From: Microvirga terrae
GTDB lineage: Bacteria > Pseudomonadota > Alphaproteobacteria > Rhizobiales > Beijerinckiaceae
Reading direction: 5' to 3'
Assembly: GCF_013307435.2 (NCBI RefSeq)
Contig: NZ_CP102845.1
Coordinates: 2,613,001-2,677,000 of the forward strand
DNA length: 64,000 nt
Below the pieces are notes generated by a model. That model was not told the DNA's origin, did not search any database, and worked only from the letters and a program-made list of their open reading frames with translations. The translations under genes were made by a program, and so were the position numbers. Below are positions 8,410-17,257 of the stretch, piece by piece (position 1 is the first letter of the stretch; each line of letters starts with the position of its first letter).

Positions 8410-8874
8410 GGATTTCCTGTAAAATGGCTCGCGAACTGGTCCGATACTTCTTTCGGGGTACCTTGAACGGGCACCGAGAAGCCACTTTCCTGGACTGGTT
8501 CTAAGGTGTCAATGCGGCCGAAAGGTCTAGTCTCCTGCTCGCTCGGACGCAGGCGTAAAGGCCTTCTGGCGGTCAACTGCCATGCACACCCTGAACCCGC
8601 TGATTTTGTAGATGCATGCAGTGGGGCAGGACCGACGTTTCCCCCTGCGTTTGACTTGCGCGGTGATGGCACAAAGGCACCGGAAATTATGGGATTGTTT
8701 CCTTCTTGCGCGCCTCCTCCGCAGCCACCAACCCTGACCGCGCCGGCGCGGCCCGCTTCGCCGCAGCGGGCCAGTCCGGATGGGTAATGATCCTGCGATG
8801 GGGACAGCACTAGAGCTTCGGCAGACCCGGCGATGTGCAGGGCGCCAGCGGCCGAGGGCGACGCGGCGATTGTC
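8410..8874. other. 465-base gap between the two RTX paralogues
   Basis: I see no convincing gene here on either strand; open frames are shadows with no start signal or family resemblance. It holds the probable promoter of the 288-aa gene (8484-8512) and an 8-bp GC hairpin at 8750-8772 without a T-run, which at best is a weak transcription stop for the 401-aa gene. Confidence 0.6.
8484..8512 (-). promoter_or_regulatory. candidate promoter for the 288-aa RTX-like gene
   Basis: On the minus strand TTGACA (8507-8512) is followed after 17 bases by GAAAGT (8484-8489). The -35 hexamer is perfect, the -10 is weak (3 of 6). The start codon is about 75 bases downstream. Confidence 0.4.
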
Positions 8875-10080
8875 TCAGATGAACAGGAAGTCGTCGGCAC
8901 CGAGCATCGTGCCCGGCTTCACCTTCAGAAGTTCGATGCCTTTGGCTTTGCCGGAGCCGTCCACATCCAGGTAAACAATGCCGCTCTTCCTGTTGTAGAA
9001 GACGTAATCGTTGGAGCCATCGGGGCTGTCCCCTAGCTTCGTGCCGACGTCGAAGAACTTCTTTTGAAGCTTCTGGCCTTTCGTGAAGATCTTGTCGAAG
9101 CCGACGTCCTTCTTGCCGCGCTTGTCGTCAGAGCCATTTTTCGGGAGCCCGTCGCTCGTCTTGGCCCCCTTCGCCTTGAATGCTTTCAAAGCCGAAAGGC
9201 TGATCTGGATGCTATCATCGGCGGAGTTGAAATCCGCGATGTGATCGAAATGCCCTTTCTTCAAGGGAGTATCGAAGACGAATACGTCGTGGCCGTCGCC
9301 GCCGTAGAGCTTGTCCTTGCCGGCGCCGCCGTTGAGCGTGTCGTCACCGGCGAAGCCGTAGAGTGTGTCGTTGCTCGACAGGCCTGTGATCAGGTCCGCT
9401 CCCGCGGTGCCCAGGAAACCGTCGCGCGCTGGCGCGGCGTTCCGGATGTCGACCGCATCGGACACGTCGACGATCAGTTTGGTCGTGTAGGTGTTCCCGT
9501 CGGAATCTTTGACCTCAACCTCGATATGGTGCGACTTTGCCGTCGAGTAGTCGAGCAGAGAGCCGTCCTTTACGACAAGATTGCCGTCCTTGATAGCGAA
9601 GCGTCCGCCGGCGTCGTCCGTCAGGGTATAGGTGAAGGTGTCGTCGTCATCGGGATCGAATGCCCAAAGGGAACCGATCACGGTGCCAGTCTGCGCATGC
9701 TCGACCACGGAACTGTCCGACAGGATGATCTCGGTCGGAGCCGTATTGTCCGTCACCGACACCGTGAGGGTCGTCGTCGCGACGACGGTGCCGAGATCTC
9801 CCGTTGCGGCAATCTTGAACGTGAACCGGTTGAGGGCATCGTTCTCGTAATCGAAGAGGCTGCTGCCGTCGCCGCTGACGTTGTTCCTGACGACCAGCAC
9901 CCAGTTCAGGATGCCTTCCTGGGACATTGGCTTGATTTCGAAGCGGCCGCTGCCCGGATCGATCAATCTGAAGGTGGCGTTCTCGCTGGCACCCTCTCCG
10001 GTAATGCCGATGAAGCCCACGATCGTGCCGACCTGGGGATTCTCGATGACCGTCGAGTTCGAAAGAAAAACCGTCGCCAT
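8875..10080 (-). CDS. RTX/hemolysin-type calcium-binding repeat protein with two cadherin-like domains
   Basis: A 401-residue paralogue of the neighbouring 288-residue protein. It has two cadherin-like domains (residues about 1-110 and 113-215, the second with DDDDTFTYTLTDDAGGRF), then RTX nonapeptides (about 225-280: GTAGADLITG, SSNDTLYG, AGDDTLNGGAGKD, YGGDGHDVFVFD) and a Lys-rich C-terminal region ending DDFLFI. The two proteins match closely from the beta-roll to the end (KKGHFD, KKFF.VGT, SGTVYLDVDGSG or SGIVYLDVDGSG), so the pair arose by tandem duplication with loss or gain of one N-terminal domain. No signal peptide; type I secretion is inferred. GGAGG lies 9 bases before the ATG and a good promoter is visible upstream. 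Confidence 0.86.
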   Translation of the reverse strand: MATVFLSNSTVIENPQVGTIVGFIGITGEGASENATFRLIDPGSGRFEIKPMSQEGILNWVLVVRNNVSGDGSSLFDYENDALNRFTFKIAATGDLGTVVATTTLTVSVTDNTAPTEIILSDSSVVEHAQTGTVIGSLWAFDPDDDDTFTYTLTDDAGGRFAIKDGNLVVKDGSLLDYSTAKSHHIEVEVKDSDGNTYTTKLIVDVSDAVDIRNAAPARDGFLGTAGADLITGLSSNDTLYGFAGDDTLNGGAGKDKLYGGDGHDVFVFDTPLKKGHFDHIADFNSADDSIQISLSALKAFKAKGAKTSDGLPKNGSDDKRGKKDVGFDKIFTKGQKLQKKFFDVGTKLGDSPDGSNDYVFYNRKSGIVYLDVDGSGKAKGIELLKVKPGTMLGADDFLFI

Positions 10081-10148
10081 GTTGCCTCCAGGAACCCGGG
10101 CCCATCACCATGTTCGCCGATGAGATCATCCGGCAGGTCCAATGAGAA

Positions 10149-10176
10149 ATGATACATCATTGCGTTATGTGATCAA
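10149..10176 (-). promoter_or_regulatory. promoter for the 401-aa RTX-like gene, with overlapping palindrome
   Basis: On the minus strand TTGATC (10171-10176), a 16-base spacer and TATCAT (10149-10154) form a good sigma70-like promoter in an AT-rich patch about 70 bases before the start codon. The inverted repeat AATGAT-AC-ATCATT (10148-10161) overlaps the -10 element and is a candidate operator. Confidence 0.55.
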
Positions 10177-10217
10177 GTCGGCCGGTTGGCCTAAGACAGT
10201 TGTCTGGGGACGGGTAA

Positions 10218-11618
10218 TCAGGAGGCCTTGCGCCTGCGCGCCGCGATGCCTGCGACTAGGTCGGTGATATGCCCGATCGAGGATGCCGCGAGAGGCAGTC
10301 TTTCCGGCTTGCCTTTCTCGAGACGCGGCGCCGGGGCAACCGCGCCCGAGAACCCGAGCTTCGCCGCCTCCTTGAGCCGCGCCTGTTCCTGGGCGACTGG
10401 CCGGATGGCCCCGGAGAGGCCCATTTCGCCGAAATAGACCGTGTCGGGCGGGAGCGGATTGCCGGAGAGGGATGAAACCAGAGCCGCTGCGGCTGCAAGG
10501 TCCGCGGCAGGCTCGGTGATGCGCAGGCCCCCGGCGACGTTGAGATAGACGTCGTGCATGCCGAGCTTCAGGCCGCCATGCGCCTCCAGCACGGCGAGAA
10601 CCATGGACAGGCGGCTCTGGTCCCAGCCGACCACGGCGCGACGCGGGGTGCCGAGCGACGACGGGGCCACGAGGGCCTGGATCTCCACGAGGAGCGGGCG
10701 GGTGCCTTCCATGCCGGCAAAGACCGCCGTTCCCGGCGTGGCCATGTCTCGGCCGGCCAGGAACAGCTCGGACGGGTTGGAAACCTCGCGCAGGCCCTGG
10801 TCGGACATCTCGAAGACTCCGATCTCGTCCGTGGGGCCGAAGCGGTTCTTCACCGCGCGCAGGATCCGGAAATGGTGGCCCGTGTCGCCCTCGAACGACA
10901 CCACCGCGTCGACCATGTGCTCGACCACGCGGGGACCGGCGATCTGCCCGTCCTTGGTTACGTGGCCGACCAGGATGACGGCGGTTCCGGTGGTCTTGGC
11001 GAAGCGAATCAGCGCCTGAGCGGAGCCGCGCACCTGGGTGACCGTGCCGGGTGCCGACTCGACCGTCTCGGTCCACATGGTCTGGATCGAGTCGATGATG
11101 GCCAGCGCCGGCGGACGCCCCTGGCTCAAGGTGGCGATGATGTCCTCGACATTGGTCTCGGAGGCGAGCTCGACCGGCGAATGGCCGAGGCCGAGGCGCT
11201 CGGCCCGCAGCCGCACCTGCGCGACCGCCTCCTCGCCCGAGATGTACGCGACCCGTTCGCCCCGGTTGGCCAGCGCGGCGGAAGCCTGCATGAGGAGGGT
11301 CGACTTGCCGATGCCCGGATCGCCGCCGAGCAGGATGATCGAGCCATGCACGAAGCCACCGCCGGTGACCCGGTCGAGCTCGGCGATGCCGGAGGGCGTG
11401 CGCGGCGCCTCCTTGGTCTCTCCCGAAAGGCCCTCGAGCGGAAAGATGCGGCCCTTGGCGCGCGACGGACGGGTCGAGACCGGGCCTGCCATCGGGGACG
11501 CGGAGCCTGCCTCCTCGGCGATGGTGTTCCAGCCGCCGCAGGCCTCGCACTTGCCTTTCCAGCGGTTGTAGACCGCGCCGCATTCCTGGCACACGAAGGA
11601 GGGGTGACGCTTGGCCAT
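10218..11618 (-). CDS. radA: DNA repair protein RadA
   Basis: A 466-residue RecA-like ATPase that promotes branch migration in recombinational repair. The N-terminal zinc finger uses Cys10, Cys13, Cys24 and Cys27. Walker A is GGDPGIGKS at 98-106, and the RadA-specific KNRFG motif is at 257-261. The C-terminal Lon-protease-like domain (from about 290) is present. Full family length. The start codon overlaps the alr stop by one base (TGATG), so the two genes are translationally coupled in a dnaB-alr-radA operon. Confidence 0.97.
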   Translation of the reverse strand: MAKRHPSFVCQECGAVYNRWKGKCEACGGWNTIAEEAGSASPMAGPVSTRPSRAKGRIFPLEGLSGETKEAPRTPSGIAELDRVTGGGFVHGSIILLGGDPGIGKSTLLMQASAALANRGERVAYISGEEAVAQVRLRAERLGLGHSPVELASETNVEDIIATLSQGRPPALAIIDSIQTMWTETVESAPGTVTQVRGSAQALIRFAKTTGTAVILVGHVTKDGQIAGPRVVEHMVDAVVSFEGDTGHHFRILRAVKNRFGPTDEIGVFEMSDQGLREVSNPSELFLAGRDMATPGTAVFAGMEGTRPLLVEIQALVAPSSLGTPRRAVVGWDQSRLSMVLAVLEAHGGLKLGMHDVYLNVAGGLRITEPAADLAAAAALVSSLSGNPLPPDTVYFGEMGLSGAIRPVAQEQARLKEAAKLGFSGAVAPAPRLEKGKPERLPLAASSIGHITDLVAGIAARRRKAS

Positions 11619-12784
11619 CAGCCCTGGCCTCCATGGTAGGCGCGGGCGTAGCGGGACCCGAGACCGGTCAGGATCTCATACCCTATGGTGCCGGCCCGGC
11701 GGCCGACCTCGTCGACGGTGAGATCGCCTCCGATCAGGGTCACGGTGTCGCCGCGCCGGATCTCGTTCTCGGGCACGTCCGTCACGTCGACCGTGATCAG
11801 GTCCATGGAGACGTTGCCGGCGAACGGGCAGGGGCGGCCGGCCACGAGGGTCATGCCGGCGAGCAGCTCGTCGCCGCTTTTGCCACGGGCACTCGCCGCG
11901 CGCGGAAAGCCGTCCGCATATCCGACCGAGAGGGTCGCAATGCGGCGCCTCGCGAGCGCGAGCCAGCGGCCGTTGTAACCGACCGTGTGATCGGCCTCGA
12001 CCCAGCGCAACTGCACGATGCGGGCCTCGAGGCCCACGACCGGCTTCATGGGATTGACCCGATCCGGGGTCGGGTTGCCGCCGTAGAGCGCATAGCCCGG
12101 GCGCACGAGATCGTAGCCGGGCCTGTCGGCGAGGAAGATCCCGGAAGAATTCGGGAGCGATGCGGGAATGCCGGGGAGGGACGACCGCACGGCCTCGAAG
12201 GCCTCGATCTGCTGGCCGTTCAGCGGATTGCCGCTCTCCTCGGCGCTGACGAAATGGCTCATGAGAAGAGTGGTCTCGAAATCCTTCAGCTCCGTCCGGT
12301 CCCTGAGGGTCAGACCCTGAGGAACCGTGAGGCCGAGGCGGTTCATGCCGGTATCCACGTGAATCGCGGCTTTGAGGTTCCGGCGTTGAGCGCGGCAGAA
12401 GCCCGCCCATTCCTCGATTTCCTCGAAGGACCCCAGAACGGGACGCAGGTCGAACTCGGCATAGGTCGGGCCGGTGCCTGAAAACAGGCCGTTCAGCACG
12501 TAGATCGCGGCGCCGGGCGCCGCAGAGCGAACGCGGATCGCCTCGCTCAGATGCGCCACGAAGAACGTGCGACAGCCGGCGCCCGCGAGGGCCGGGACGG
12601 CCTGCTCGATGCCGATGCCGTAGGCGTTCGCCTTGACCACGGCGGCGGTCTCCGCGCCGCTGGCATTGTCACGCAAGGTGCGCCAGTTCGACGCGAGAGC
12701 ATCGAGATCGACGTGGAGGATGCCGCCGGCGGCGGTCTCGGGGATGCTGCCGGCGGCGGTGATGTGGGAGGTGAGCTGGGTCAA
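11618..12784 (-). CDS. alr: alanine racemase, TTG start
   Basis: A 388-residue PLP enzyme that interconverts L- and D-alanine for peptidoglycan. Lys51 in AAVVKANAYGIG binds PLP, and the second-half motif LSVGYADGFPR contains the catalytic Tyr. No ATG or GTG precedes the conserved core GILHVDLDALASNW; the only suitable start is TTG at 12784, which overlaps the dnaB stop as TTGA. This is the classic stop-start coupling arrangement with a rare start codon. The gene lies between dnaB and radA and overlaps both, so it is co-transcribed with them. Confidence 0.95.
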   Translation of the reverse strand: MTQLTSHITAAGSIPETAAGGILHVDLDALASNWRTLRDNASGAETAAVVKANAYGIGIEQAVPALAGAGCRTFFVAHLSEAIRVRSAAPGAAIYVLNGLFSGTGPTYAEFDLRPVLGSFEEIEEWAGFCRAQRRNLKAAIHVDTGMNRLGLTVPQGLTLRDRTELKDFETTLLMSHFVSAEESGNPLNGQQIEAFEAVRSSLPGIPASLPNSSGIFLADRPGYDLVRPGYALYGGNPTPDRVNPMKPVVGLEARIVQLRWVEADHTVGYNGRWLALARRRIATLSVGYADGFPRAASARGKSGDELLAGMTLVAGRPCPFAGNVSMDLITVDVTDVPENEIRRGDTVTLIGGDLTVDEVGRRAGTIGYEILTGLGSRYARAYHGGQG

Positions 12785-14274
12785 TCGCCAATCCGATCGG
12801 GAAGTTTGTCTTCATCCGCAAGGTCGGTGAAGCGGGTGATGTCGGCCTGGAAGGCCAGCTGCACGGTGCCCGTGGGACCGTGACGCTGCTTGCCGATGAT
12901 GACCTCGGCCTTGCCGTGGACCTGATCCATTTCCGACTGCCACTTGAAGTATTCCTCGGTGCCGGGCTTCGGCTCCTTGTTCTTCAGATAGTACTCTTCG
13001 CGGTAAACGAACATCACCACGTCGGCGTCCTGCTCGATCGAGCCCGATTCACGAAGGTCGGCGAGCTGCGGCCTCTTGTCGTCGCGGGCTTCCACCTGAC
13101 GGGAGAGCTGGGACAGGGCGATGAGCGGGACGGCGAGCTCCTTGGCGAGCGCCTTGAGCCCCGTCGTGATCTCGGTGAGCTCCTGCACGCGGTTCTCGCC
13201 CTTTTTGGCGGACCCGGACAGGAGCTGGAGGTAGTCGACGATCAGGATGTCGAGGCCGCGCTGACGCTTCAGGCGCCGGGCGCGGGCGGTGAGCTGCGCG
13301 ATGGAGATGCCGCCGGTCTGGTCGATGTAGAACGGGATCGACTGCATCTCGCGGGCGGCTTCCGTGATCTTGTAGAAATCGTCCTCGCGCATGTCGCCGC
13401 GGCGGATCTTGTAGGACGGCACGCCCGACTGCTCGGCGATGATGCGGGTCGCCAGCTGCTCGGCAGACATTTCGAGGGAGAAGAAGCCCACGATGCCGCC
13501 GTTCACGGTCTTCAGATGGCCGTCCTGCTGCTTCTCCGCCCGGTATGCCTTGGCGATATTGAACGCGATGTTCGTCACGAGCGAGGTCTTGCCCATGGCC
13601 GGGCGCCCGGCCAGGATGATCAGGTCGGAGGGCTGAAGGCCACCGAGAGACTTGTCGAGGTCGATCAGGCCCGTGGAAACGCCGGAAAGCGCCCCTTCTC
13701 GTTTGTAGGCGGCCGCCGCCATGTCGATCGCTGAGGTCAGCGCGTCGGAGAAGCGCTGGAAGCCGCCGTCGGCGCGGCCCGTCTCGGCAATCGCGTAGAG
13801 GCGCCGCTCGGCCTCCTCGATCTGCTCGCGCGGCGAGTTCTCGACCGGCGCGTCGAACGCGTTGTTGACGATGTCCTCGCCGATATTGATGAGGTTGCGG
13901 CGGACCGCCAGGTCATAGATCGTGCGACCGTAATCCTCGGCGTTGATGACCGTGGTCGCCTCGGCGGCGAGACGGGCGAGGTACTGGGACACGGTGATCC
14001 CGCCGAGATCCTGGTCGCCCAGGAAGGTCTTCATGGTGATCGGCGTGGCGATCTTGCCGGCCTTGATCAGGCTCGTCGCCACCTCGTAGATGCGCCGGTG
14101 CAGGTCCTCGATGAAGTGGCCGGCCTCGAGGAAGTCGGAGACCCGGTAATAGGCGTCGTTGTTGACCAGAATCGCACCCAGCAGAGCCTGTTCGGCCTCG
14201 ATGTTGCTGGGGGGCGTCCGAAACTGCGGCTCGGCGGTTTCGAGGCGGGCGATCAGGGCATTGGCGGTGGCCAT
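12781..14274 (-). CDS. dnaB: replicative DNA helicase
   Basis: A 497-residue hexameric helicase that unwinds DNA at the replication fork. The N-terminal primase-interaction domain covers residues about 20-125 (PPSNIEAEQALLGAIL). The RecA-like C-terminal domain has Walker A AGRPAMGKTS (222-231), Walker B in DILIVDYLQLL, and the late motif ELAVPLIALSQLSR. ATG at 14274 is chosen over TTG at 14292: GGAG sits about 9 bases upstream and the N-terminus fits. First gene of dnaB-alr-radA. A bidirectional-looking terminator and one composite repeat separate it from rplI. Confidence 0.97.
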   Translation of the reverse strand: MATANALIARLETAEPQFRTPPSNIEAEQALLGAILVNNDAYYRVSDFLEAGHFIEDLHRRIYEVATSLIKAGKIATPITMKTFLGDQDLGGITVSQYLARLAAEATTVINAEDYGRTIYDLAVRRNLINIGEDIVNNAFDAPVENSPREQIEEAERRLYAIAETGRADGGFQRFSDALTSAIDMAAAAYKREGALSGVSTGLIDLDKSLGGLQPSDLIILAGRPAMGKTSLVTNIAFNIAKAYRAEKQQDGHLKTVNGGIVGFFSLEMSAEQLATRIIAEQSGVPSYKIRRGDMREDDFYKITEAAREMQSIPFYIDQTGGISIAQLTARARRLKRQRGLDILIVDYLQLLSGSAKKGENRVQELTEITTGLKALAKELAVPLIALSQLSRQVEARDDKRPQLADLRESGSIEQDADVVMFVYREEYYLKNKEPKPGTEEYFKWQSEMDQVHGKAEVIIGKQRHGPTGTVQLAFQADITRFTDLADEDKLPDRIGD

Positions 14275-14452
14275 CTGGCGCTCCGGAAACAAGAAAGGGT
14301 TAGAGTCTCTTAGACTGCAATTGGTGTCCTAAAGGTTGCCGGGCGGACACGAAGCCGGGACTCTCCCGATCTGTCCTCGCTGTCCTCGATTCTCACACCG
14401 TTCCTCTCTCTGCGGGCGTCGCAGCTTGACTCTCGCGGTAAGCCTCGAACCC

Positions 14453-14489
14453 AAAAGAAAAACGCTCCCCGTCGAATCGACGGAGAGCG
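14453..14489 (-). terminator. intrinsic terminator of the rpsF-rplI operon
   Basis: On the minus strand a 13-bp stem with one G-T pair (arms at 14477-14489 and 14463-14475) is followed by TTTTTCTTTT. It lies beyond the repeat downstream of rplI and before dnaB, so it should end ribosomal-operon transcripts. Confidence 0.85.
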
Positions 14490-14549
14490 CGATTTTAGAA
14501 CAAATCAAGAACCTGAGCAATCGCTCCAGCTTGGATCTCCACACCTGCC

Positions 14550-14636
14550 GTCATGGCCGGGTTGGTCCCGGTGATCCCGATCGCTCGATGCGCCATGCGT
14601 CTCGGATCGGGATCACCGGCACAGGGCCGGCACTGG
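14550..14636. repeat. composite intergenic repeat, copy 1 (rplI-dnaB)
   Basis: GTCAT, a hairpin of GGCCGGG/CCCGGTG type, then CCCGAT, a spacer, ATCGGGAT and a second hairpin (ACCGGCACAGGGCCGG). Left hairpin is a hybrid of the two stem versions and the right outer end is degraded. Lies in the 3' region of the rplI operon, before its terminator. Confidence 0.85.
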
Positions 14637-14650
14637 CGAGGGGGAGAAGC

Positions 14651-14678
14651 TTCCGGCGGTGTCTCGACCCCGCCGGAA
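14651..14678 (-). terminator. hairpin just downstream of rplI
   Basis: A 9-bp stem (TTCCGGCGG / CCGCCGGAA) 15 bases after the rplI stop, without a clear T-run. It could protect the 3' end of the message or act as a weak terminator ahead of the stronger one at 14453. Confidence 0.45.
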
Positions 14679-14692
14679 CCGACAGCGAACTC

Positions 14693-15259
14693 TCAGAGCT
14701 CCTCGTCGCCGCCGGCCTCGGCCAGAGCAGCGCCGACCTCGAGGCCGAGGTCGTCCAGGTTGGTCTCCTCGCGGGTCGTGACCTGCTCGCCGCGGGCCTG
14801 ACGCTCGGCTTCCTCGGGGCTGCGGGCGACGTTGATCGTCACCTGAACCTCGACCTCCGGATGGAGGGAGACCGGCACGTTGTGCAGGCCGATGGTCTTG
14901 ATCGGCTGGTTGAGGACGATCTGGTTGCGATCGACCGTGAAGCCGTTCTCGGTCATGATCTCGGCGAGGTCGCGGGTCGAGACCGAGCCATAGAGCACGC
15001 CCGTCTCTCCGGACTGGCGCAGGATGATGAAGCTCTGGCCGTTCAGCTTCTCCCCGACGGTCTCGGCTTCCTTGCGGCGCTCGAGGTTACGGGCCTCGAG
15101 CTGGGCGCGCTGGGCCTCGAAGTGCTTCTTGTTGGAATCCGTGGCGCGCAGGGCCTTGCCGCGCGGCAGGAGGAAATTGCGTGCATAGCCGGAGCGGACC
15201 TTCACGGTCTCACCCATCTGACCGAGCTTTGCGACGCGCTCGAGAAGGATCACTTCCAT
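14693..15259 (-). CDS. rplI: 50S ribosomal protein L9
   Basis: A 188-residue protein. The start [17 protein letters not shown] and the following [16 protein letters not shown] are the L9 signature. The C-terminal domain is followed by an acidic tail (AEAGGDEEL) typical of alphaproteobacterial L9, which explains the length above the ~150 of E. coli. ATG at 15259 with AAGGAG 5 bases upstream is clear; a longer frame through the preceding membrane-protein gene is spurious. Last gene of rpsF-rpsR-DUF2232-rplI. Confidence 0.96.
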   Translation of the reverse strand: MEVILLERVAKLGQMGETVKVRSGYARNFLLPRGKALRATDSNKKHFEAQRAQLEARNLERRKEAETVGEKLNGQSFIILRQSGETGVLYGSVSTRDLAEIMTENGFTVDRNQIVLNQPIKTIGLHNVPVSLHPEVEVQVTINVARSPEEAERQARGEQVTTREETNLDDLGLEVGAALAEAGGDEEL

Positions 15260-15282
15260 GGTTGTCTCCTTTAGGTTCGTGA

Positions 15283-16245
15283 TCAGGTGGAAAGGGTTGG
15301 CGGTTGGTTCGGACGCGAGCCGAAGCGGCGACGCAGCCCGAAGACGGTGTCGGCAATGCCGAACAGGGCGAGGGCGACCATCAGGATGCCCTGGGTGACG
15401 AAGATCAGCACGTAGAGAGCCGACAGGATGAAGGAACGGCCCGACTTGCCCCGCGTGCGGTCGTGGATCGCCGCGAGGCCCTGGAGGGCGAAGGCCATGA
15501 GGAACGCGCCCGAGAGGGCCATTCCCAGGGCGCCGATGAAGCCCTCGAAGCTGGCCACCACGAGGGAGCCGATCAGGATCAGCCCGGCTGAGCGCGGCAT
15601 CACGAGTTCCGGGACCGACGGCCAGGGGCGCGGCAGACGCTTCGAGGCCTGCACGATCCGGGCGGCCGCCCAGAGATAGAGCGCCAGCACGGTGGCGAAG
15701 CCCTGGGCCGACAGAAAGGGCGTCAGGCGGGCAAAGATGCCGACGAGTTCGTCGCGGGTTTCCGTGTCGAGCGCGCCCGGTCCCGAGGTGCTGAACTGCG
15801 AGTTCACGAAGGCCTCGGCCACAGCACGGGCGTTGTGGTCGAAGGCGCCGAAATCGCCCCCCGTCGAGATCACGCCCGCCGCCATGATGGTGAGCGCGGC
15901 CGTCGCGGCGATCCAGGCGAGAAGCCGGCCGACCGGATACCATTCCATGGTCCCGTCCGCTCCGGGACGCCCGAGAAGGGAAAGATAGGACAGCCACCAG
16001 GCGGGAAGGGCGGTGATGAGGGCGAAGCCCAATCCACTGAGCGGGGACAGGATCAGAGCAATCGCGAGGCCGCCCACGACGGCCGCGACGAGGCCGGACC
16101 GGTGGTCCCAGCCGAGCGACACGATCAGAACGGGGATGGGAGCCAGGAGATACAGCACGGCAGCCAGCGGCGTCGCCTTGACGACCACTGCGGTCAGAAG
16201 GGCCGATACGAGCCCCGCGCCTATGCCTGTCGCAACAAAATTCAT
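15283..16245 (-). CDS. DUF2232 family membrane protein
   Basis: A 320-residue polytopic inner-membrane protein with about eight hydrophobic segments spread over residues 5-300 (first: [22 protein letters not shown] is interrupted by TM borders). Its position between rpsR and rplI is the hallmark of DUF2232 proteins in alphaproteobacteria. No catalytic motif is visible and the function is unknown; the constant location beside ribosomal protein genes suggests a link to growth or cell division, which is only inference. It ends 23 bases before rplI. Confidence 0.85.
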   Translation of the reverse strand: MNFVATGIGAGLVSALLTAVVVKATPLAAVLYLLAPIPVLIVSLGWDHRSGLVAAVVGGLAIALILSPLSGLGFALITALPAWWLSYLSLLGRPGADGTMEWYPVGRLLAWIAATAALTIMAAGVISTGGDFGAFDHNARAVAEAFVNSQFSTSGPGALDTETRDELVGIFARLTPFLSAQGFATVLALYLWAAARIVQASKRLPRPWPSVPELVMPRSAGLILIGSLVVASFEGFIGALGMALSGAFLMAFALQGLAAIHDRTRGKSGRSFILSALYVLIFVTQGILMVALALFGIADTVFGLRRRFGSRPNQPPTLST

Positions 16246-16338
16246 CGTCTCGCTGTCCCGCTGCTCATGGCAGGGTTAGGGGTCTGGCCCCAACTGACCC
16301 GGCGGATTCGCACCGCTGGGCGATCTTGGATGAGGGGA

Positions 16339-16361
16339 GCGGGCCGCACGAGGCGGCCCGC
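16339..16361. other. GC hairpin between rpsR and the DUF2232 gene
   Basis: A perfect 9-bp stem (GCGGGCCGC / GCGGCCCGC, 5-base loop) about 10 bases beyond the rpsR stop. There is no T-run, so it more likely marks a processing or attenuation point that separates strong ribosomal-protein expression from the membrane-protein gene downstream. Confidence 0.55.
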
Positions 16362-16372
16362 CGAAGTCTTGC

Positions 16373-16633
16373 TTAGCGGATCACGTAGGGCAGGAGGCCC
16401 AGGAAGCGGGCGCGCTTGATCGCCTGGGCGAGCTCACGCTGCTTCTTGGCCGACACGGCCGTGATGCGGGACGGAACGATCTTGCCGCGCTCGGAGATGT
16501 AGCGGGACAGGAGCTTCGTGTCCTTGTAGTCGATCTTCGGCGCGTTCGGGCCCGAGAACGGGCAGGTCTTGCGACGGCGGAAGAAGGGACGACGGCCGCC
16601 GCCAGCGGCGCCACCGGTTGCACCAAATGCCAT
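16373..16633 (-). CDS. rpsR: 30S ribosomal protein S18
   Basis: An 86-residue basic protein. [12 protein letters not shown] at the start, [19 protein letters not shown] and the end [14 protein letters not shown] are all S18 hallmarks. The N-terminus has a Gly/Ala-rich leader ([15 protein letters not shown]) common in alphaproteobacteria. S18 forms a heterodimer with S6 on the 30S platform; rpsF lies 3 bases upstream. Confidence 0.97.
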   Translation of the reverse strand: MAFGATGGAAGGGRRPFFRRRKTCPFSGPNAPKIDYKDTKLLSRYISERGKIVPSRITAVSAKKQRELAQAIKRARFLGLLPYVIR

Positions 16634-16636
16634 GAC

Positions 16637-17044
16637 TTACGCCTCCTCGCCTTCGCTGCTGCCGCCTTCGAAGCCGCCGCCGTCGCGCTCACGGCGCTCG
16701 CGGTCCTTGCGCTCGTCGCGGTCGCGCTTCTGCATCATCACGGACGGCTCGGTCTCGAGCTCTTCCACCTTGATGGTCATGAAACGAAGGATGTCTTCGT
16801 TGATGCGCATCTGACGCTCCATCTCGGCCACGGCCGGAGCCGGAGCGTTGAGGTTGAACATCGTGAAATGCGCCTTGCGGTTCTTCTTGATGCGGTAGGC
16901 GAGGGACTTCACGCCCCACATCTCGGTCTTGTCGACGCTGCCGCCGTTCTGCTCGATGACGCCCTTGTACTGGTCGACCATTGCTTCGACCTGCTGCGGG
17001 GTGACATCCTGGCGAGCCATGAAGATATGCTCGTAGAGAGGCAT
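16637..17044 (-). CDS. rpsF: 30S ribosomal protein S6
   Basis: A 135-residue S6. The start [14 protein letters not shown], the middle [18 protein letters not shown] and [18 protein letters not shown] match S6. The C-terminal ~35 residues form a charged tail (Arg/Asp then Gly/Glu-rich), usual in this order and longer than in E. coli. First gene of the rpsF-rpsR-DUF2232-rplI operon; a good promoter is visible about 215 bases upstream, leaving a long untranslated leader. Confidence 0.97.
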   Translation of the reverse strand: MPLYEHIFMARQDVTPQQVEAMVDQYKGVIEQNGGSVDKTEMWGVKSLAYRIKKNRKAHFTMFNLNAPAPAVAEMERQMRINEDILRFMTIKVEELETEPSVMMQKRDRDERKDRERRERDGGGFEGGSSEGEEA

Positions 17045-17257
17045 AGTGGGCCTTTCTCAGGTTTGAGGTTCAAGCCTCGGCACTGTTTTCAAGAGTGTCT
17101 TGGCCGTTTCGCGCGTCCGATCGGCGCCAAGCCCTTCGAGCCTGCAAGGCCCGAGCGGTTGTCGAAGGCGGAGACACGGGACGACGGAGCCGAAACTCCT
17201 GCATGGCCAAGCCATACCGTCCGTTCAGCCCCCGGCCGGAGCGAACGCGAAGCGGGG

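Larger units (their letters stand above)
14275..14692. other. dnaB-rplI gap: terminator, composite repeat and hairpin
   Basis: These 418 bases hold no gene. From high to low coordinate (direction of transcription on the minus strand): an 9-bp hairpin just after rplI, a composite intergenic repeat, a strong intrinsic terminator, and about 180 bases that should contain the dnaB promoter. I could not pick a convincing promoter. Confidence 0.7.

Noticed and set aside
8238..8900. 220-codon minus-strand frame in the gap between RTX paralogues
   Set aside because: It runs out of frame into the RTX gene, has no ribosome site and an unremarkable composition; not supported as a gene.
7543..10080. Type I secretion system linked to the RTX pair
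   Set aside because: No ABC exporter, membrane fusion protein or TolC-like gene occurs within the window.
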